Source: Actinomycetota bacterium
GTDB lineage: Bacteria; Actinomycetota; Actinomycetes; Streptosporangiales; Streptosporangiaceae
Direction: 5' to 3'
DNA: 33,501 bases
Assembly (NCBI GenBank): GCA_027314515.1
Contig: DAHVAR010000097.1
Span: forward strand, 1-33,501
A program made the position numbers and the translations under genes. Numbering within the stretch: position 1 is the first letter of the stretch; every line of letters starts with the position of its first letter. Shown one piece after another: positions 1 through 8,607 of the stretch. The notes beneath the pieces were generated by a model. It did no database searches and was not told the origin of the DNA. It was given only the letters and a program-made list of their open reading frames with translations.

Positions 1-1
1 C

Positions 2-1294
2 GGCGGCGCCGTCTTCGGCTTCTCCGCCTTCGAGATGAACCATGCCAGCGCAGGCCAGCTCAACCTGACCTACAGCCTGCTCCTGCCGGTCATCGCCTAC
101 CTCGTCGTCCTGTGGCGAGATGAGCGGATCAGTTCCCGCGCCTTCGTGGTCCTGACCGGGCTGGCCATGGCGCTTCAGTTCTATTTGTTCCTCGAGACGT
201 TTGCCGACATGACGGCGATCCTGATTGTCGCGCTCGCCGTTGGATACGCCGTGGTGGGGCGCGACTTCCGTCCGCTGGTTCTCCGGCTGGCCCGGGTAAC
301 CGCCATTGCCTACCTGCTCGCGCTGGTGCTGGCCGCGCCGTACCTGGCCGATGCGCTGCTGAGCAAGCCGCCGCGGCCGCCAAAGGTAACCGGGATGGAC
401 CTGGCCAGCCTGGTGATCCCGCGGCCGCAGCGTACCTTCGGCATCGGCTGGCTGACCAGCGCGGCGGCCGCGCCTCATCAGGTATCCGCCGCGTGCTATG
501 TCGGTATCCCGCTGCTCGTGCTGGCCATCCTGCTCGCCGTCACGGGCTGGCACAGCAGGCTGGTCCGGTTCCTGACCTGCATGCTGGCGCTTGTCCTCGT
601 GGCCTCGGTCGGGCCAGTGGTTTACCTTGAGGGCCGCCGGATCGCGGTGGTGTTCTGGGCGAAACTGTTTGACCTGCCACTCGTCCGCAACGCCTATCCG
701 CTGCGGCTCATGCTGTTCGCTTACCTGATCCTGGCCGTGGTCACCGCGCTATGGCTGGCAGGCCCGGCGAGGCGAGTGCCCTGGGCACGGTTTGGGCTGG
801 GCGTCCTGGTGATCGTGTTCATCGGCCTGGACACCGTCTCGCTCAAGATCAGGCCGCATACCACTGTGCCAGTCTTCGTCAGGTCCGGGCAGTACCGGCG
901 GGATCTCTCGCCCGGCGAGACCGTCGTGGTGGTCTCCGACATCGGCAACGCCGGGATGCTCTGGCAAGCTGAGTCGGGCTTCTACATGCGGCTCGCCGGC
1001 GGGTACATCAATGCCGGGCTCAGCCATCGGAGCGACTTGCCGAAGCCGGTCCAGGACCTCGCCAAGGCCACTCCGGCCGATGTCAGGGCCTTCGAGCAGT
1101 TCGTCAGGGTCGACCATATCGGCGCGATCCTGCTGGACGCCGGGCATGAGCCGGTGTGGGTGGGCATCTTCCGCCGGATCGGCCTTGTCGGGCACGCCAC
1201 TGGCGGCGTTATCGTCTACCCAACGCAGGGATGCCGGGACTGCCGGCTGCTAGGCAAGGACCAGATCGGCCCGCAAGCGACGGTGAAGGCATAG
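2..1294 (+). CDS. GT-C-like polytopic membrane protein, 5' end cut by window
   Basis: The reading frame is open from base 2, so the true start lies left of the window; the ATG at 35 aligns to an internal position of the paralogue that follows. The visible part has many hydrophobic helices, then a soluble C-terminal domain of about 150 residues ending in a Cys pair (CRDC). It is a close paralogue of the 593-aa protein at 1592-3373, sharing for example GQLNLTYSLLLP, RPQRTFG and GNAGMLWQ. The architecture resembles GT-C fold glycosyltransferases that use a polyprenyl-phosphate sugar. That assignment rests on overall layout and the nearby GT2 remnant, not on a catalytic residue seen here, because the first extracytoplasmic loop is missing. 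Function is therefore tentative; the paralogy is certain. Confidence 0.75.
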   Translation, partial: GGAVFGFSAFEMNHASAGQLNLTYSLLLPVIAYLVVLWRDERISSRAFVVLTGLAMALQFYLFLETFADMTAILIVALAVGYAVVGRDFRPLVLRLARVTAIAYLLALVLAAPYLADALLSKPPRPPKVTGMDLASLVIPRPQRTFGIGWLTSAAAAPHQVSAACYVGIPLLVLAILLAVTGWHSRLVRFLTCMLALVLVASVGPVVYLEGRRIAVVFWAKLFDLPLVRNAYPLRLMLFAYLILAVVTALWLAGPARRVPWARFGLGVLVIVFIGLDTVSLKIRPHTTVPVFVRSGQYRRDLSPGETVVVVSDIGNAGMLWQAESGFYMRLAGGYINAGLSHRSDLPKPVQDLAKATPADVRAFEQFVRVDHIGAILLDAGHEPVWVGIFRRIGLVGHATGGVIVYPTQGCRDCRLLGKDQIGPQATVKA

Positions 1295-1475
1295 GCGCGG
1301 AGCCGTCAGGTTTCGCCTGGATGCGGTTCGGCGGGCGCTCGGGGTCCGGGAGAGCGCGCACCGCCTCACCACTGCGCGCAGTGATTGCGCTCGTCCGGAC
1401 CGGGGAGGTAACTCAGCGGCCAGAGCGGTGCGGTCAGGTCAACAGGTGGTCAAGCCGTCGCAAGCAGATGACCAG
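1295..1475. other. Spacer between tandem paralogues, nothing recognised
   Basis: Between the first membrane protein and the recognisable GT2 remnant I see no intact gene, ribosome site or hairpin. It may be the decayed upstream part of the GT2 gene, but translations in the three forward frames did not look glycosyltransferase-like. Confidence 0.4.
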
Positions 1476-1595
1476 CATGGCTATGCTTCGTTGCTGGCGA
1501 CGATCAGCTTCCTCAGCGGGGTGCAAGTGACAGTGCTCGGCATCGCGGGCCGCTACCTGGCCCGGAGTCCTGGCGGGGTCCCGCCGCCGTCATGA
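1476..1595 (+). pseudogene. 3' remnant of a GT2 (DPMS/GtrB-type) glycosyltransferase
   Basis: This frame reads GYASLLATISFLSGVQ, then VLGIAGRYLAR and a stop. It is the typical last transmembrane hairpin and C-terminus of polyprenyl-phosphate sugar synthases of the dolichyl-phosphate mannose synthase / GtrB type. Upstream the same frame no longer resembles the family. A short neighbouring frame at 1439-1470 gives TGGQAV, which could be the preceding residues displaced by a frameshift. The stop overlaps the ATG of the next gene (ATGA, 1592-1595), as expected for a former translationally coupled pair of GT2 plus membrane transferase. No catalytic domain remains, so it should be non-functional. 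Confidence 0.65.
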
Positions 1596-3373
1596 CCATG
1601 ATCAGCCATCCGGACGACGGGCTTGCCCCAGCCGGGGCGCAGCTAGCCGATCCGGGACGGCCAGTGAGTAGCTGGACAAGCCTGCGCGGTCGGCTGCGGC
1701 CACCGGCCGTGCAAGGGCTGCTGGCGCTGGCGCTCTATCTGCTGGTCTGGCTATCGACGTCGGCCCGGACGCAGATTCTCCAGCTCAGCTGGGCAGATCT
1801 CGACCAGAAGAGCATGGACCCGAACTTCTATGTCTGGGGCCTGCGCTGGTGGCCGTACGCGATCGCGCACGGCCTGAACCCCCTGTATGCCCATGTGATC
1901 GGCGCGCCGGCCGGTTACTCGCTGGCCTGGGTGACCACCGCGCCGCCGGTCGCGGTGCTGGCCATCCCGCTGACGCTGATTGCCGGGCCGGTTGTCGCGT
2001 TCAACCTGCTGAGCGCCGTGGCGCTGCCGTTGTCGGGATGGGCGGCGTTCCTGCTGTGCCGGCGGCTGACCGGCCAGTTCTGGTCATCGCTGGCCGGCGG
2101 CGCCGTCTTCGGCTTCTCCGCCTACGAGGTCAACCACGCCGCCGCGGGTCAGCTCAACCTGACCTACAGCCTGCTCCTGCCACTGCTCGGGTACCTCGTG
2201 GTGGCGTGGTGGCAGCAGCGCATCCGCGCCCGCACGTTCGTGGTAGTGGCCGCCATCACGATGGCAGTCCAGTTTTACCTGTTCCTTGAGACGTTCGCCG
2301 ACCTGACGGCGCTCCTGATCGTCGGTCTCCTGATCGGGTTCGCGTTCGCCGGGCAGCCGGCTCGCCAGGTTGTCGTGCGGCTGGCGAAGCTGCTCGGCGC
2401 TGCCTACGGGGTCGCGATCGTCATTGCCCTGCCATACCTGGCCTACGCGCTCGCCAGCAAGACGCCGAAACTGTCAGCGGTCACGGGTCTGGACCTGGCT
2501 AGCCTCGTGCTGCCACGGCCCCAGCGGACCTTCGGCGTCCACTGGCTGGCGCATGCGGCGAACCTTCAAATCCGCACCTCCGAGGCAGGCTACGTCGGCG
2601 TCCCGCTGCTCGTGCTGGCCATCCTGCTCGCCGTCACCGGCTGGCACAGCAGGCTGATCCGCTTCCTGACCTGCACGCTGGCCTTCATCATCGTCGCCGC
2701 GCTCGGCCCGGTGCTGTATGTCGCGGGAAGCGCGGTAGCCAGGCTGCCCTGGGCCAGCCTGTGGCACCTGCCCATCGTGCGCAACGCCTACCCGTCCCGG
2801 CTCATGGTGTTCGCCTATCTTGTGCTGGCGGTGGCGACCGCGCTCTGGCTGGCCGGCCCGGCGAAGCAAGTGCCGTGGACGCGCTGGGCGCTGGGCGTGC
2901 TCGTGCTGGCATCCGTGGCTCTCGACACGCCGACTCTCAGCGTCGGTCCGCACACCAATGTGCCCGCGTTCATCAGTTCAGGGGCGTATCGCCACAGCCT
3001 GTCGTCGAACGAGATCGTTGTCGTGGTCTCCGAGGTCGGCAACGCCGGGATGCTCTGGCAAGCCCAGTCGGGCTTTTACATGCGGCTTGCCGGCGGTTTC
3101 ATTAACCAGGCGATCACGCGCCATTCCGATCTGCCGCCCGCGGTCCAGCGGCTCGCCGGCGCGACACCCGCCAATGTCGCGGCGTTCGAGAAGTTCGTCA
3201 GGACGGACCATATCGGCGCTATCCTGCTCGATGCCAGGCACGAGCCGTCGTGGGTGAAGATCTTCCGCGAGGTCGGCCTTACCGGTCAGCGCATCGGCAA
3301 CGTGATCGTGTATTCGACACACGGCTGCCGGAGCTGCATTGCCCTGACCGCGCAGCAGTTGCGCGCGCCCTGA
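1592..3373 (+). CDS. GT-C-like polytopic membrane glycosyltransferase (putative)
   Basis: This 593-aa protein has about ten or more hydrophobic helices. A first outer loop holds an acidic residue (MDPNFYVWGLRWW, near residue 72), and a soluble C-terminal domain of about 150 aa ends with the CRSC pair. The long first loop with an Asp followed by an aromatic-rich stretch is the arrangement seen in GT-C transferases, where it forms part of the active site. This suggests transfer of a sugar from a lipid-phosphate donor on the outer membrane face. The ATG at 1592 overlaps the stop of the GT2 remnant; a second ATG at 1598 is possible. It is the complete copy of a tandem pair and convergent with the prepilin peptidase. 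It could also be an unclassified membrane protein with no transferase activity. Confidence 0.7.
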   Translation: MTMISHPDDGLAPAGAQLADPGRPVSSWTSLRGRLRPPAVQGLLALALYLLVWLSTSARTQILQLSWADLDQKSMDPNFYVWGLRWWPYAIAHGLNPLYAHVIGAPAGYSLAWVTTAPPVAVLAIPLTLIAGPVVAFNLLSAVALPLSGWAAFLLCRRLTGQFWSSLAGGAVFGFSAYEVNHAAAGQLNLTYSLLLPLLGYLVVAWWQQRIRARTFVVVAAITMAVQFYLFLETFADLTALLIVGLLIGFAFAGQPARQVVVRLAKLLGAAYGVAIVIALPYLAYALASKTPKLSAVTGLDLASLVLPRPQRTFGVHWLAHAANLQIRTSEAGYVGVPLLVLAILLAVTGWHSRLIRFLTCTLAFIIVAALGPVLYVAGSAVARLPWASLWHLPIVRNAYPSRLMVFAYLVLAVATALWLAGPAKQVPWTRWALGVLVLASVALDTPTLSVGPHTNVPAFISSGAYRHSLSSNEIVVVVSEVGNAGMLWQAQSGFYMRLAGGFINQAITRHSDLPPAVQRLAGATPANVAAFEKFVRTDHIGAILLDARHEPSWVKIFREVGLTGQRIGNVIVYSTHGCRSCIALTAQQLRAP

Positions 3374-3412
3374 CCTGTGCGCCGGCTGCGGGCAGCCGGC
3401 CTGAACAGGTCA
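3371..3412. terminator. Bidirectional hairpin terminator
   Basis: An inner stem of eight perfect pairs (3381-3388 with 3393-3400, loop CGGG) is flanked by an outer stem of eight perfect pairs (3371-3378 with 3405-3412). The element starts at the stop codon of the membrane protein and ends six bases before the stop of the convergent prepilin peptidase, so it can serve both strands. There is no long U tract, which is common in high-GC actinomycetes. Confidence 0.75.
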
Positions 3413-3417
3413 CCCTC

Positions 3418-4158
3418 TCAGGCACCCGCTGCCCCGCTGACCAGCACCGCTGCCAGGCAGCCGGCCAGCAGGAACGGCCCGAACGGCACGCTGCCGGTGC
3501 GCAGCGACGCACGGCCGGCCGCCAGCATGCCGAGGCCGTAGCACGCCGCCAGGAGGAATGCCTCGAACGCCGAGGTCAGCAAGACCCCCCAGCCGAACCA
3601 CGCGGTCAGCGCGCCAGTGCTGAGGCTGAGCTTGGCATCGCCGAGACCGGACGATCCCGGCTTGGCCACAGCGATGATCGCGAAGAACAGGGCTGCCGCG
3701 CCAGCGCCCGCTGCCGCCCTGCCGATGTCCTGCCACCGGCCGTCGGCGACGGCATCGGCGATCAGTAAGGCCGCGATCCCGGCGAAACAGCCGCCGGTCA
3801 GCGGATCCGGCAGCCTCCGCGCCCGCAGGTCGATGATCGCGAGCGGCACGCCGCAAACCACCAGCCAGCCGCATGCGATCGCGGGCAGTTCCTGGCGCAG
3901 CCGGAGCGTCACCAGCAGGACCAGCGCTCCGGTGACCAGCGCGGTGAGGACCGGAGCACAGCGCCCGGCCGGACATGCCACGGATGCGCGGCCTGGTACG
4001 GTTGGCGGCGCATGTGGTTCGGTGGTGGCCGGGAACCGGCCGGCAACGCGATCAGCATGCCATCCGCAGCCCGCCGCTACCGTAGCTGCAGTCAAACTGA
4101 AAGCCAGGCTCATCTCGCCCCCGGCGTCTGCGCCGAACCTTGCCGACGATCCCGACAT
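3418..4158 (-). CDS. Prepilin peptidase (type IV leader peptidase, A24)
   Basis: This 246-aa polytopic membrane aspartic protease would cleave prepilin-type leader peptides at the inner face of the membrane. The two family aspartates are visible: Asp110 in IIDLRARRLPD and Asp174 in GLGDAKL. The N-terminal methylation domain is short; a cysteine pair remains (ACPAGRC, residues 61-67) but not the usual two CxxC motifs. Start choice is uncertain. Met16 (ATG at 4111-4113) would give an N-terminus closer to the family and has a G-rich stretch just upstream. No pilin, ATPase or secretion gene lies nearby, so the substrate is unknown. It is divergent from the MmcQ-like gene. Confidence 0.85.
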   Translation of the reverse strand: MSGSSARFGADAGGEMSLAFSLTAATVAAGCGWHADRVAGRFPATTEPHAPPTVPGRASVACPAGRCAPVLTALVTGALVLLVTLRLRQELPAIACGWLVVCGVPLAIIDLRARRLPDPLTGGCFAGIAALLIADAVADGRWQDIGRAAAGAGAAALFFAIIAVAKPGSSGLGDAKLSLSTGALTAWFGWGVLLTSAFEAFLLAACYGLGMLAAGRASLRTGSVPFGPFLLAGCLAAVLVSGAAGA

Positions 4159-4315
4159 GACACGTTGCGCCCCGAAGTTATCGCGAATCGTCCGGCTCCG
4201 GACGCGGTCGGCTGTGACCGGATGCTGTCGCGTGCCGGGGCATGCTGCCCATAACCAGCCGGCCCGGCCGGACGTCTAAGTTTCGCGGGCCTGGCACTGA
4301 CTGGAGGACTCAGCC

Positions 4316-4672
4316 ATGACCTGGGAAGAGGTGCTTGCCTACTGCCTGGCCAAGCCAGGCGCATGGCAGGACGAGCCATGGGACGGCGACACTGTGGCGA
4401 AGGTCGGCGGGAAGATCTTCGCCTTCCTCGGTTCCGGCGCGGGCGCAGCAGCGGGCATCGGGCTCAAGTGCGGCCCGACGCGCGAGGTGGCAGACGAGTG
4501 GCTAGCCCGCTACCCGGCGGACGCCTCGGTGATGCCTTACATCGGCAGGTCGGGCTGGAACACGCTGCGCGTCGCCGGCGCCATCCCGCCAGACGAGCTC
4601 ACTGACGCGATTGACGCGTCCTACGATGCCGTGGTCGCCCGGCTGCCGAAGAAGGACAGGCCGGCGACCTAG
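4316..4672 (+). CDS. MmcQ/YjbR family protein
   Basis: This 118-aa cytoplasmic protein has the small alpha/beta MmcQ/YjbR fold (CyaY-like). Visible signatures are an N-terminal helix with the CLAKPGAWQDEPW segment, the GGKIFAFL strand, GLKCGPTREVADEW, and the late WNTLRVAG strand. Family members are often annotated as DNA-binding, but a clear biochemical role is not established. The start is supported by GGAGG about eight bases before the ATG. The gene stands alone, divergent from the prepilin peptidase and convergent with the flavoprotein at 4744. Confidence 0.85.
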   Translation: MTWEEVLAYCLAKPGAWQDEPWDGDTVAKVGGKIFAFLGSGAGAAAGIGLKCGPTREVADEWLARYPADASVMPYIGRSGWNTLRVAGAIPPDELTDAIDASYDAVVARLPKKDRPAT

Positions 4673-4743
4673 ACCGGGCAGCCGGCGTCGCGCGGTGGCC
4701 CTGCGAGCCGCGGGCGCGAGCGCCCTGACCGCGCAGCTGGCGA

Positions 4744-5847
4744 CTAGCCGAGGCTGGTCAGCCTGGCAACCGTCGCGTCGAGTTCGGCAGTGAGCGCGGC
4801 CATGACTGCGGCGACCGGCTGCACCTCGTTCATCCGGCCCACGATCTGGCCCACGGGCATCGGGATGACGTCCGGGTTGCCCGCTCGCATCAGCCGCTGA
4901 TGGGCCTCCGCGACCAGCAGGTTCTGCAGCGGCATCGGCAACGGCTCCGGTGCGCCGGGCTGCACCCAGGCGTCGGTCCAGCTGTTCTTCAGCAGCCGGG
5001 CCGGCTTCCCGCTGTAGATCCGGGACCGGACCGTGTCCGATGACGTAGCGGCCAGCAGCGCCGTGCGCAGGCCGGGCAGCGGCGACAGCTTGGCGTATTC
5101 GGTCGTGATCAGCCAGGCTGAGCCCATCCAGACGCCTGCCGCGCCGAGCGCCAGGGCCGCGGCGATCTGGCGGCCGCTGCCGATGCCGCCCGCGGCCAGC
5201 ACCGGGACGTCCGGCCCGACCGCGTCCACGACCTCGGGGACCAGCACCATGCTGGCGATCTCCCCGGTATGGCCGCCAGCTTCGTAGCCCTGAGCGACCA
5301 CGATGTCAACCCCGGCGGCAACATGCGACTGCGCGTGGGCTGCCTTGCCGGCCAGCGCCGCGACCAGCATGCCCCGGTCGTGCGCGGCCCCGATGATGTC
5401 GGCTGGCGGCGATCCCAGGGCGTTAGCGATCAGCCGGGCCGGGTGCGCCAGGGCTACTTCGACTTGCGCCCTGGCAACCGAGTGCAGCCAGCCGAGTACG
5501 CCGTCGCTAACCGTCCCGTCCTCCGGCAACGGCGGGACGCCGAGCCTGACCAGGGTCTGATCGACGAACTCGCGATGCCCGGCGGGGATCAGCTTGTTCA
5601 GGTCGATCGCCGCCCCCTCGGCCGGGATCTTGGCCGGCATGACCACGTCGATGCCATACGGGCGCCCGTCGGTGTTGGCGTCCATCCAGTCCAGGACCTT
5701 GTCCAGCTCGGCCGCGTCGTTGAACCTGACGCAGCCGAGCACGCCCAGCCCGCCGGCCCGGCTGATCGCGGCCGCGACGTGCTCGGACGGGGTGAACCCG
5801 GCGATCGGGTGCTCGATGCCCAACTGGTCGCACAGTGGCGTGCGCAT
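4744..5847 (-). CDS. Nitronate monooxygenase-family FMN flavoprotein
   Basis: This 367-aa TIM-barrel flavoprotein belongs to the nitronate monooxygenase / 2-nitropropane dioxygenase family. Family signatures are the N-terminal GIEHPIAGF, AQGYEAGGHTG (FMN phosphate and catalytic His region, about residue 195) and AAGGIGSGRQIAAALALGA (second phosphate-binding loop). It follows fadD19 by ten bases with a good GGAGG site, so the two are one operon under the KstR-like site at 7533. The context suggests a flavin-dependent oxidoreductase in sterol catabolism, or a reactive-nitronate scavenger. It does not look like IpdC, the family member known from the mycobacterial sterol regulon, so the substrate is open. 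Confidence 0.8.
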   Translation of the reverse strand: MRTPLCDQLGIEHPIAGFTPSEHVAAAISRAGGLGVLGCVRFNDAAELDKVLDWMDANTDGRPYGIDVVMPAKIPAEGAAIDLNKLIPAGHREFVDQTLVRLGVPPLPEDGTVSDGVLGWLHSVARAQVEVALAHPARLIANALGSPPADIIGAAHDRGMLVAALAGKAAHAQSHVAAGVDIVVAQGYEAGGHTGEIASMVLVPEVVDAVGPDVPVLAAGGIGSGRQIAAALALGAAGVWMGSAWLITTEYAKLSPLPGLRTALLAATSSDTVRSRIYSGKPARLLKNSWTDAWVQPGAPEPLPMPLQNLLVAEAHQRLMRAGNPDVIPMPVGQIVGRMNEVQPVAAVMAALTAELDATVARLTSLG

Positions 5848-5857
5848 GTCGGCCTCC

Positions 5858-7522
5858 TCAGTCCGGCCCGGGCTGGCTATCGGCTGCGGGCTGGCTATCG
5901 GCTGCGGGCTGCGAGTCCTGCCCGGCGGTCGCTAGCTGCTCCTGCGCGTAGCGGTGCGCCCACCGGTAATCGGCCTTGCCGGCCGGCGTGCGGCCGATCT
6001 GCTCGACCAGCCAGACCGACCTGGGCACCTTGTAGCCGGCGACCAGAGTCCGCAGGTGCGCGTCCATCGCGGTGAGGTCGACGTGATGACCGTCCCGCGG
6101 CTGGACCAGCGCCGCTACCCGCTGCCCTAGCCGGTCGTCCGGCACGCCGATCACTACCGCGTCGAAGACGCTGGCAAATGACTTGAGCGCGGCTTCGACC
6201 TCCTCGGGATAGACTTTCTCGCCGCCGGTGTTGACGCAGGTGTTGCCCCGGCCGAGCAGGGTGATCGAGCCGTCCTCTTCCACCCTGGCGAAATCGCCAG
6301 GCACGGCATAGCGCACCCCGTCGACCTCCGCGAACAGCGCCGCCGTCTTGACCGGGTCCTTGTAGTACCCAAGCGGGATGTGACCGCCGCGGGCAATCCT
6401 GCCGATCTCGCCGGGCCCGACGCGCTGGTTGTGCTCGTCGATCACGATCGTCGACGGGCCGGCCGTCACCGTGGGGCCCGCGGCCCTCTTGTTGCCCGCC
6501 GACACGTAGCCGAGCCCGGTAAAGCCGGTCTCGGAGGCTCCGATCGCGTCGGTGATGACGACGCCCGGCATCAGCTTGAGGTATTCGTCCTTGACGCTGG
6601 CCGAGAAGATCGCGCCGTTGCTGGAGACCGCGACCAGCGTGGATGCGTCGTAGTCCGCCTGCTGGTATGCCTCGATCAGCGGCCTGGCCATGGCGTCGCC
6701 GACGATCACGATCACGTTGACCTTGTGCCGCTCGACGGCCTTCCAGACTTCATCGGGCTCGAACTGCGGCACCAGCACCACGGTGTCGCCGGAGAACAGC
6801 GCGGGCAGCGTGCTCCACTGCGCGCTGCCGTGAATCAGCGGCGCGGTGGCCAGCCGGACCAGGCCGGCCGGCCCGGCTGTGCCGCGGCGGATCTGCGCCC
6901 ACTCGTCCGGCAGCCGCTCGCCGGTGGTGAAGTCGATGCCGCCGCCGAGGGTGCGCCATACGTCCTCGTGCCGCCAGAGCACGCCCTTGGGGTAGCCGGT
7001 GGTGCCGCCGGTGTAGAGCATGTAGATGTCGTCGGCACTGCGCTCGGCGAAGTCTCGCGCGGCGGACTCGCCCGCGATCCCGGTCGCGAGCTCGCGCACG
7101 CCCGCGGGCAGCCCGGTGTCGCTGCCGTCCTCGATGGCCAGGAGCGCCGTCAGGTCCGGGAAATCGGGCAGCAGCGCGGCGACCTTGTCGCCGTACTGCC
7201 GGTCGAACACCAGTCCCTTGAGCTCGGCCTCGCCGAACAAGTAGCGCAATTCGGCGTCCACGTACCGGTAGTTGACGTTGACCGGGATCGCCCGCAGCTT
7301 GTAGCAGGCCAGGAAGGTCTCGATCAGCTCGATCGAGTTCCGCCCGTAGGCGCCGACGTGGTCGCCGTGCCGCACCCCTGCAGCGGCCAGGAAGTGCGCA
7401 AGCTGGTTGCTGCGCGCCTCGAGGTCGCGGTAGGTGATCTCGGTGTCGCCGCACGCGATGGCCAGGCGCTCGGGCACCGCGTCGGCTGCGTGCTCGAAGA
7501 GGTCAGCGATGTTCAGCGCCAT
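5858..7522 (-). CDS. fadD19: Steroid C26 acyl-CoA ligase FadD19
   Basis: This 554-aa ANL-superfamily ligase joins the carboxylated sterol side chain to CoA using ATP. Core motifs are [11 protein letters not shown] (residues 170-180), GASETGF, the [18 protein letters not shown] hinge region, and the C-terminal PAGKADYRW lysine. The whole sequence follows mycobacterial FadD19 (Rv3515c), including the start ALNIADL. In Rhodococcus FadD19 is needed for sterols with C24-branched side chains. It is divergent from echA19, as in M. tuberculosis. The ten bases before its ATG contain no Shine-Dalgarno sequence, and a TAGTTT hexamer lies seven bases upstream of the start, so a leaderless mRNA is likely. 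The C-terminus carries an unusual DSQPAA repeat (18-bp DNA repeat, 5871-5912). Confidence 0.93.
   Translation of the reverse strand: MALNIADLFEHAADAVPERLAIACGDTEITYRDLEARSNQLAHFLAAAGVRHGDHVGAYGRNSIELIETFLACYKLRAIPVNVNYRYVDAELRYLFGEAELKGLVFDRQYGDKVAALLPDFPDLTALLAIEDGSDTGLPAGVRELATGIAGESAARDFAERSADDIYMLYTGGTTGYPKGVLWRHEDVWRTLGGGIDFTTGERLPDEWAQIRRGTAGPAGLVRLATAPLIHGSAQWSTLPALFSGDTVVLVPQFEPDEVWKAVERHKVNVIVIVGDAMARPLIEAYQQADYDASTLVAVSSNGAIFSASVKDEYLKLMPGVVITDAIGASETGFTGLGYVSAGNKRAAGPTVTAGPSTIVIDEHNQRVGPGEIGRIARGGHIPLGYYKDPVKTAALFAEVDGVRYAVPGDFARVEEDGSITLLGRGNTCVNTGGEKVYPEEVEAALKSFASVFDAVVIGVPDDRLGQRVAALVQPRDGHHVDLTAMDAHLRTLVAGYKVPRSVWLVEQIGRTPAGKADYRWAHRYAQEQLATAGQDSQPAADSQPAADSQPGPD
5871..5912. 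repeat. 18-bp tandem repeat in the 3' end of fadD19
   Basis: Two exact 18-bp units (5871-5888, 5889-5906) and a partial third encode DSQPAA repeats in the last 15 residues of FadD19, beyond the conserved ligase fold. They stay in frame and are probably harmless slippage products. Confidence 0.8.
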
Positions 7523-7532
7523 GGAAAGAAAC

Positions 7533-7546
7533 TAGAACGTGTTATC
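7533..7546. promoter_or_regulatory. KstR-like operator, fadD19/echA19 divergent promoter
   Basis: TAGAACGTGTTATC matches the KstR consensus TnnAACnnGTTnnA except for the last base. It lies 10 bases from the fadD19 ATG and 59 bases from the echA19 ATG, placed to control both. On the minus strand TAGTTT (7529-7534) overlaps the operator end and could be the fadD19 -10 element. Confidence 0.8.
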
Positions 7547-7605
7547 GTTCGGGGCAACCAGCCGCCCGGAATTTTGTCCGCCGCCGCGGAACGGAGGCCT
7601 TCGCG

Positions 7606-8457
7606 ATGACGCCGACCCCGGCCGATCGGCCCGCGACCGGAGGTTCCGCCGACCCGCCCGGCAACGGCGTCGATCAGCCGCACGCGCTGGTCGAACTCCG
7701 GGGCCATGTGCTGATCGTGACCATGAACCGGCCGCACGCCCGGAACGCGCTGAGCGGCCCGATGATGGCGATCATGAAAGCGGCCTGGGATCGCGTCGAC
7801 ACCGACCCGCAGGTCCGGGCCTGCATCCTGACCGGGGCGGGCGGGGCATTCTGCGCCGGCGCCGATCTCAAGGCGATGACTGCCGCGCATCCCGGTGACT
7901 CGTTCCGCACCGGGGAGTTCGACCTGTCGGTCATCGACCCGCTGCTCAAGGGCCGGCGGCTGACCAAGCCGCTGATCGCTGCGGTCGAGGGCCCGGCCAT
8001 CGCCGGCGGTACCGAGATCCTGCAGGCCACCGACATCCGGGTGGCCGGCGCCAGTGCACGGTTCGGGATCTCCGAAGCCCGCTGGGGGCTGTTTCCGCTC
8101 GGCGGTTCTGCCGTCCGGCTGGTCCGCCAGATCCCCTACACGGTCGCCGCCGACCTGCTGCTGACCGGCCGGCACATCAGCGCCGAGGAGGCGCTGCGGA
8201 TCGGCCTGATCGGTTACGTCGTAGCCGACGGTCAGGCGCTGGCAAAGGCACTGGAGATCGCCGAACTGATCGCCGCCAACGGACCGGTAGCCGTGCAGGC
8301 GATCCTTCGCACGATCAGGGCCACCGAGGGCATGGCCGAGCAGGACGCGTTCGCGGTCGAGTCCAGGATCGGCATGGCCGTTTTCGGCAGCGAGGACGCC
8401 AGGGAGGGGCCGCGGGCGTTTGCCGAGAAGCGCAAACCGGACTTTCAGGGCCGCTGA
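7606..8457 (+). CDS. echA19: Steroid enoyl-CoA hydratase EchA19
   Basis: This 283-aa crotonase-fold hydratase adds water to the 2,3-double bond of steroid side-chain enoyl-CoA. Visible signatures are [10 protein letters not shown], the oxyanion-hole segments [15 protein letters not shown] and [11 protein letters not shown], and [19 protein letters not shown]. The C-terminus [17 protein letters not shown] matches the mycobacterial EchA19 (Rv3516) pattern. An N-terminal extension of about 20 residues precedes the usual start. GGAGG stands 11 bases before the ATG. It is divergent from fadD19 through a KstR-like site. About 150 bases and a second KstR-like site separate it from the DUF35 gene, so that gene probably has its own promoter. 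Confidence 0.92.
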   Translation: MTPTPADRPATGGSADPPGNGVDQPHALVELRGHVLIVTMNRPHARNALSGPMMAIMKAAWDRVDTDPQVRACILTGAGGAFCAGADLKAMTAAHPGDSFRTGEFDLSVIDPLLKGRRLTKPLIAAVEGPAIAGGTEILQATDIRVAGASARFGISEARWGLFPLGGSAVRLVRQIPYTVAADLLLTGRHISAEEALRIGLIGYVVADGQALAKALEIAELIAANGPVAVQAILRTIRATEGMAEQDAFAVESRIGMAVFGSEDAREGPRAFAEKRKPDFQGR

Positions 8458-8584
8458 GTTGGCCCGCCTGGGCGTGAGTTACAGACTGATGCCCTACCTC
8501 GGGCCACGATCGGCAACTCTCGCCCTTACCGGCACGAAACCCGGCCGCCTTCGCCAGCGCGATGCCCTACTTGGCGCCAGTGCC

Positions 8585-8598
8585 TAGAACGTGTTTCA
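8585..8598 (+). promoter_or_regulatory. KstR-like operator before the DUF35-ltp4-ltp3 operon
   Basis: TAGAACGTGTTTCA fits TnnAACnnGTTnnA exactly. It ends only nine bases before the GTG of the DUF35 gene, and those nine bases hold no Shine-Dalgarno sequence. Transcription probably starts at or very near the GTG. Confidence 0.8.
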
Positions 8599-8607
8599 CT
8601 CTGATCC

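Noticed and set aside
4673-4743. Possible hairpin between the MmcQ-like gene and the flavoprotein
   Set aside because: Complementary stretches are short and far apart, with no stem better than background.
8488-8570. Repeated GATGCCCTAC at 8488-8497 and 8561-8570 in the echA19-DUF35 gap
   Set aside because: Ten matching bases with only loose similarity around them; not symmetric and no known regulator pattern.
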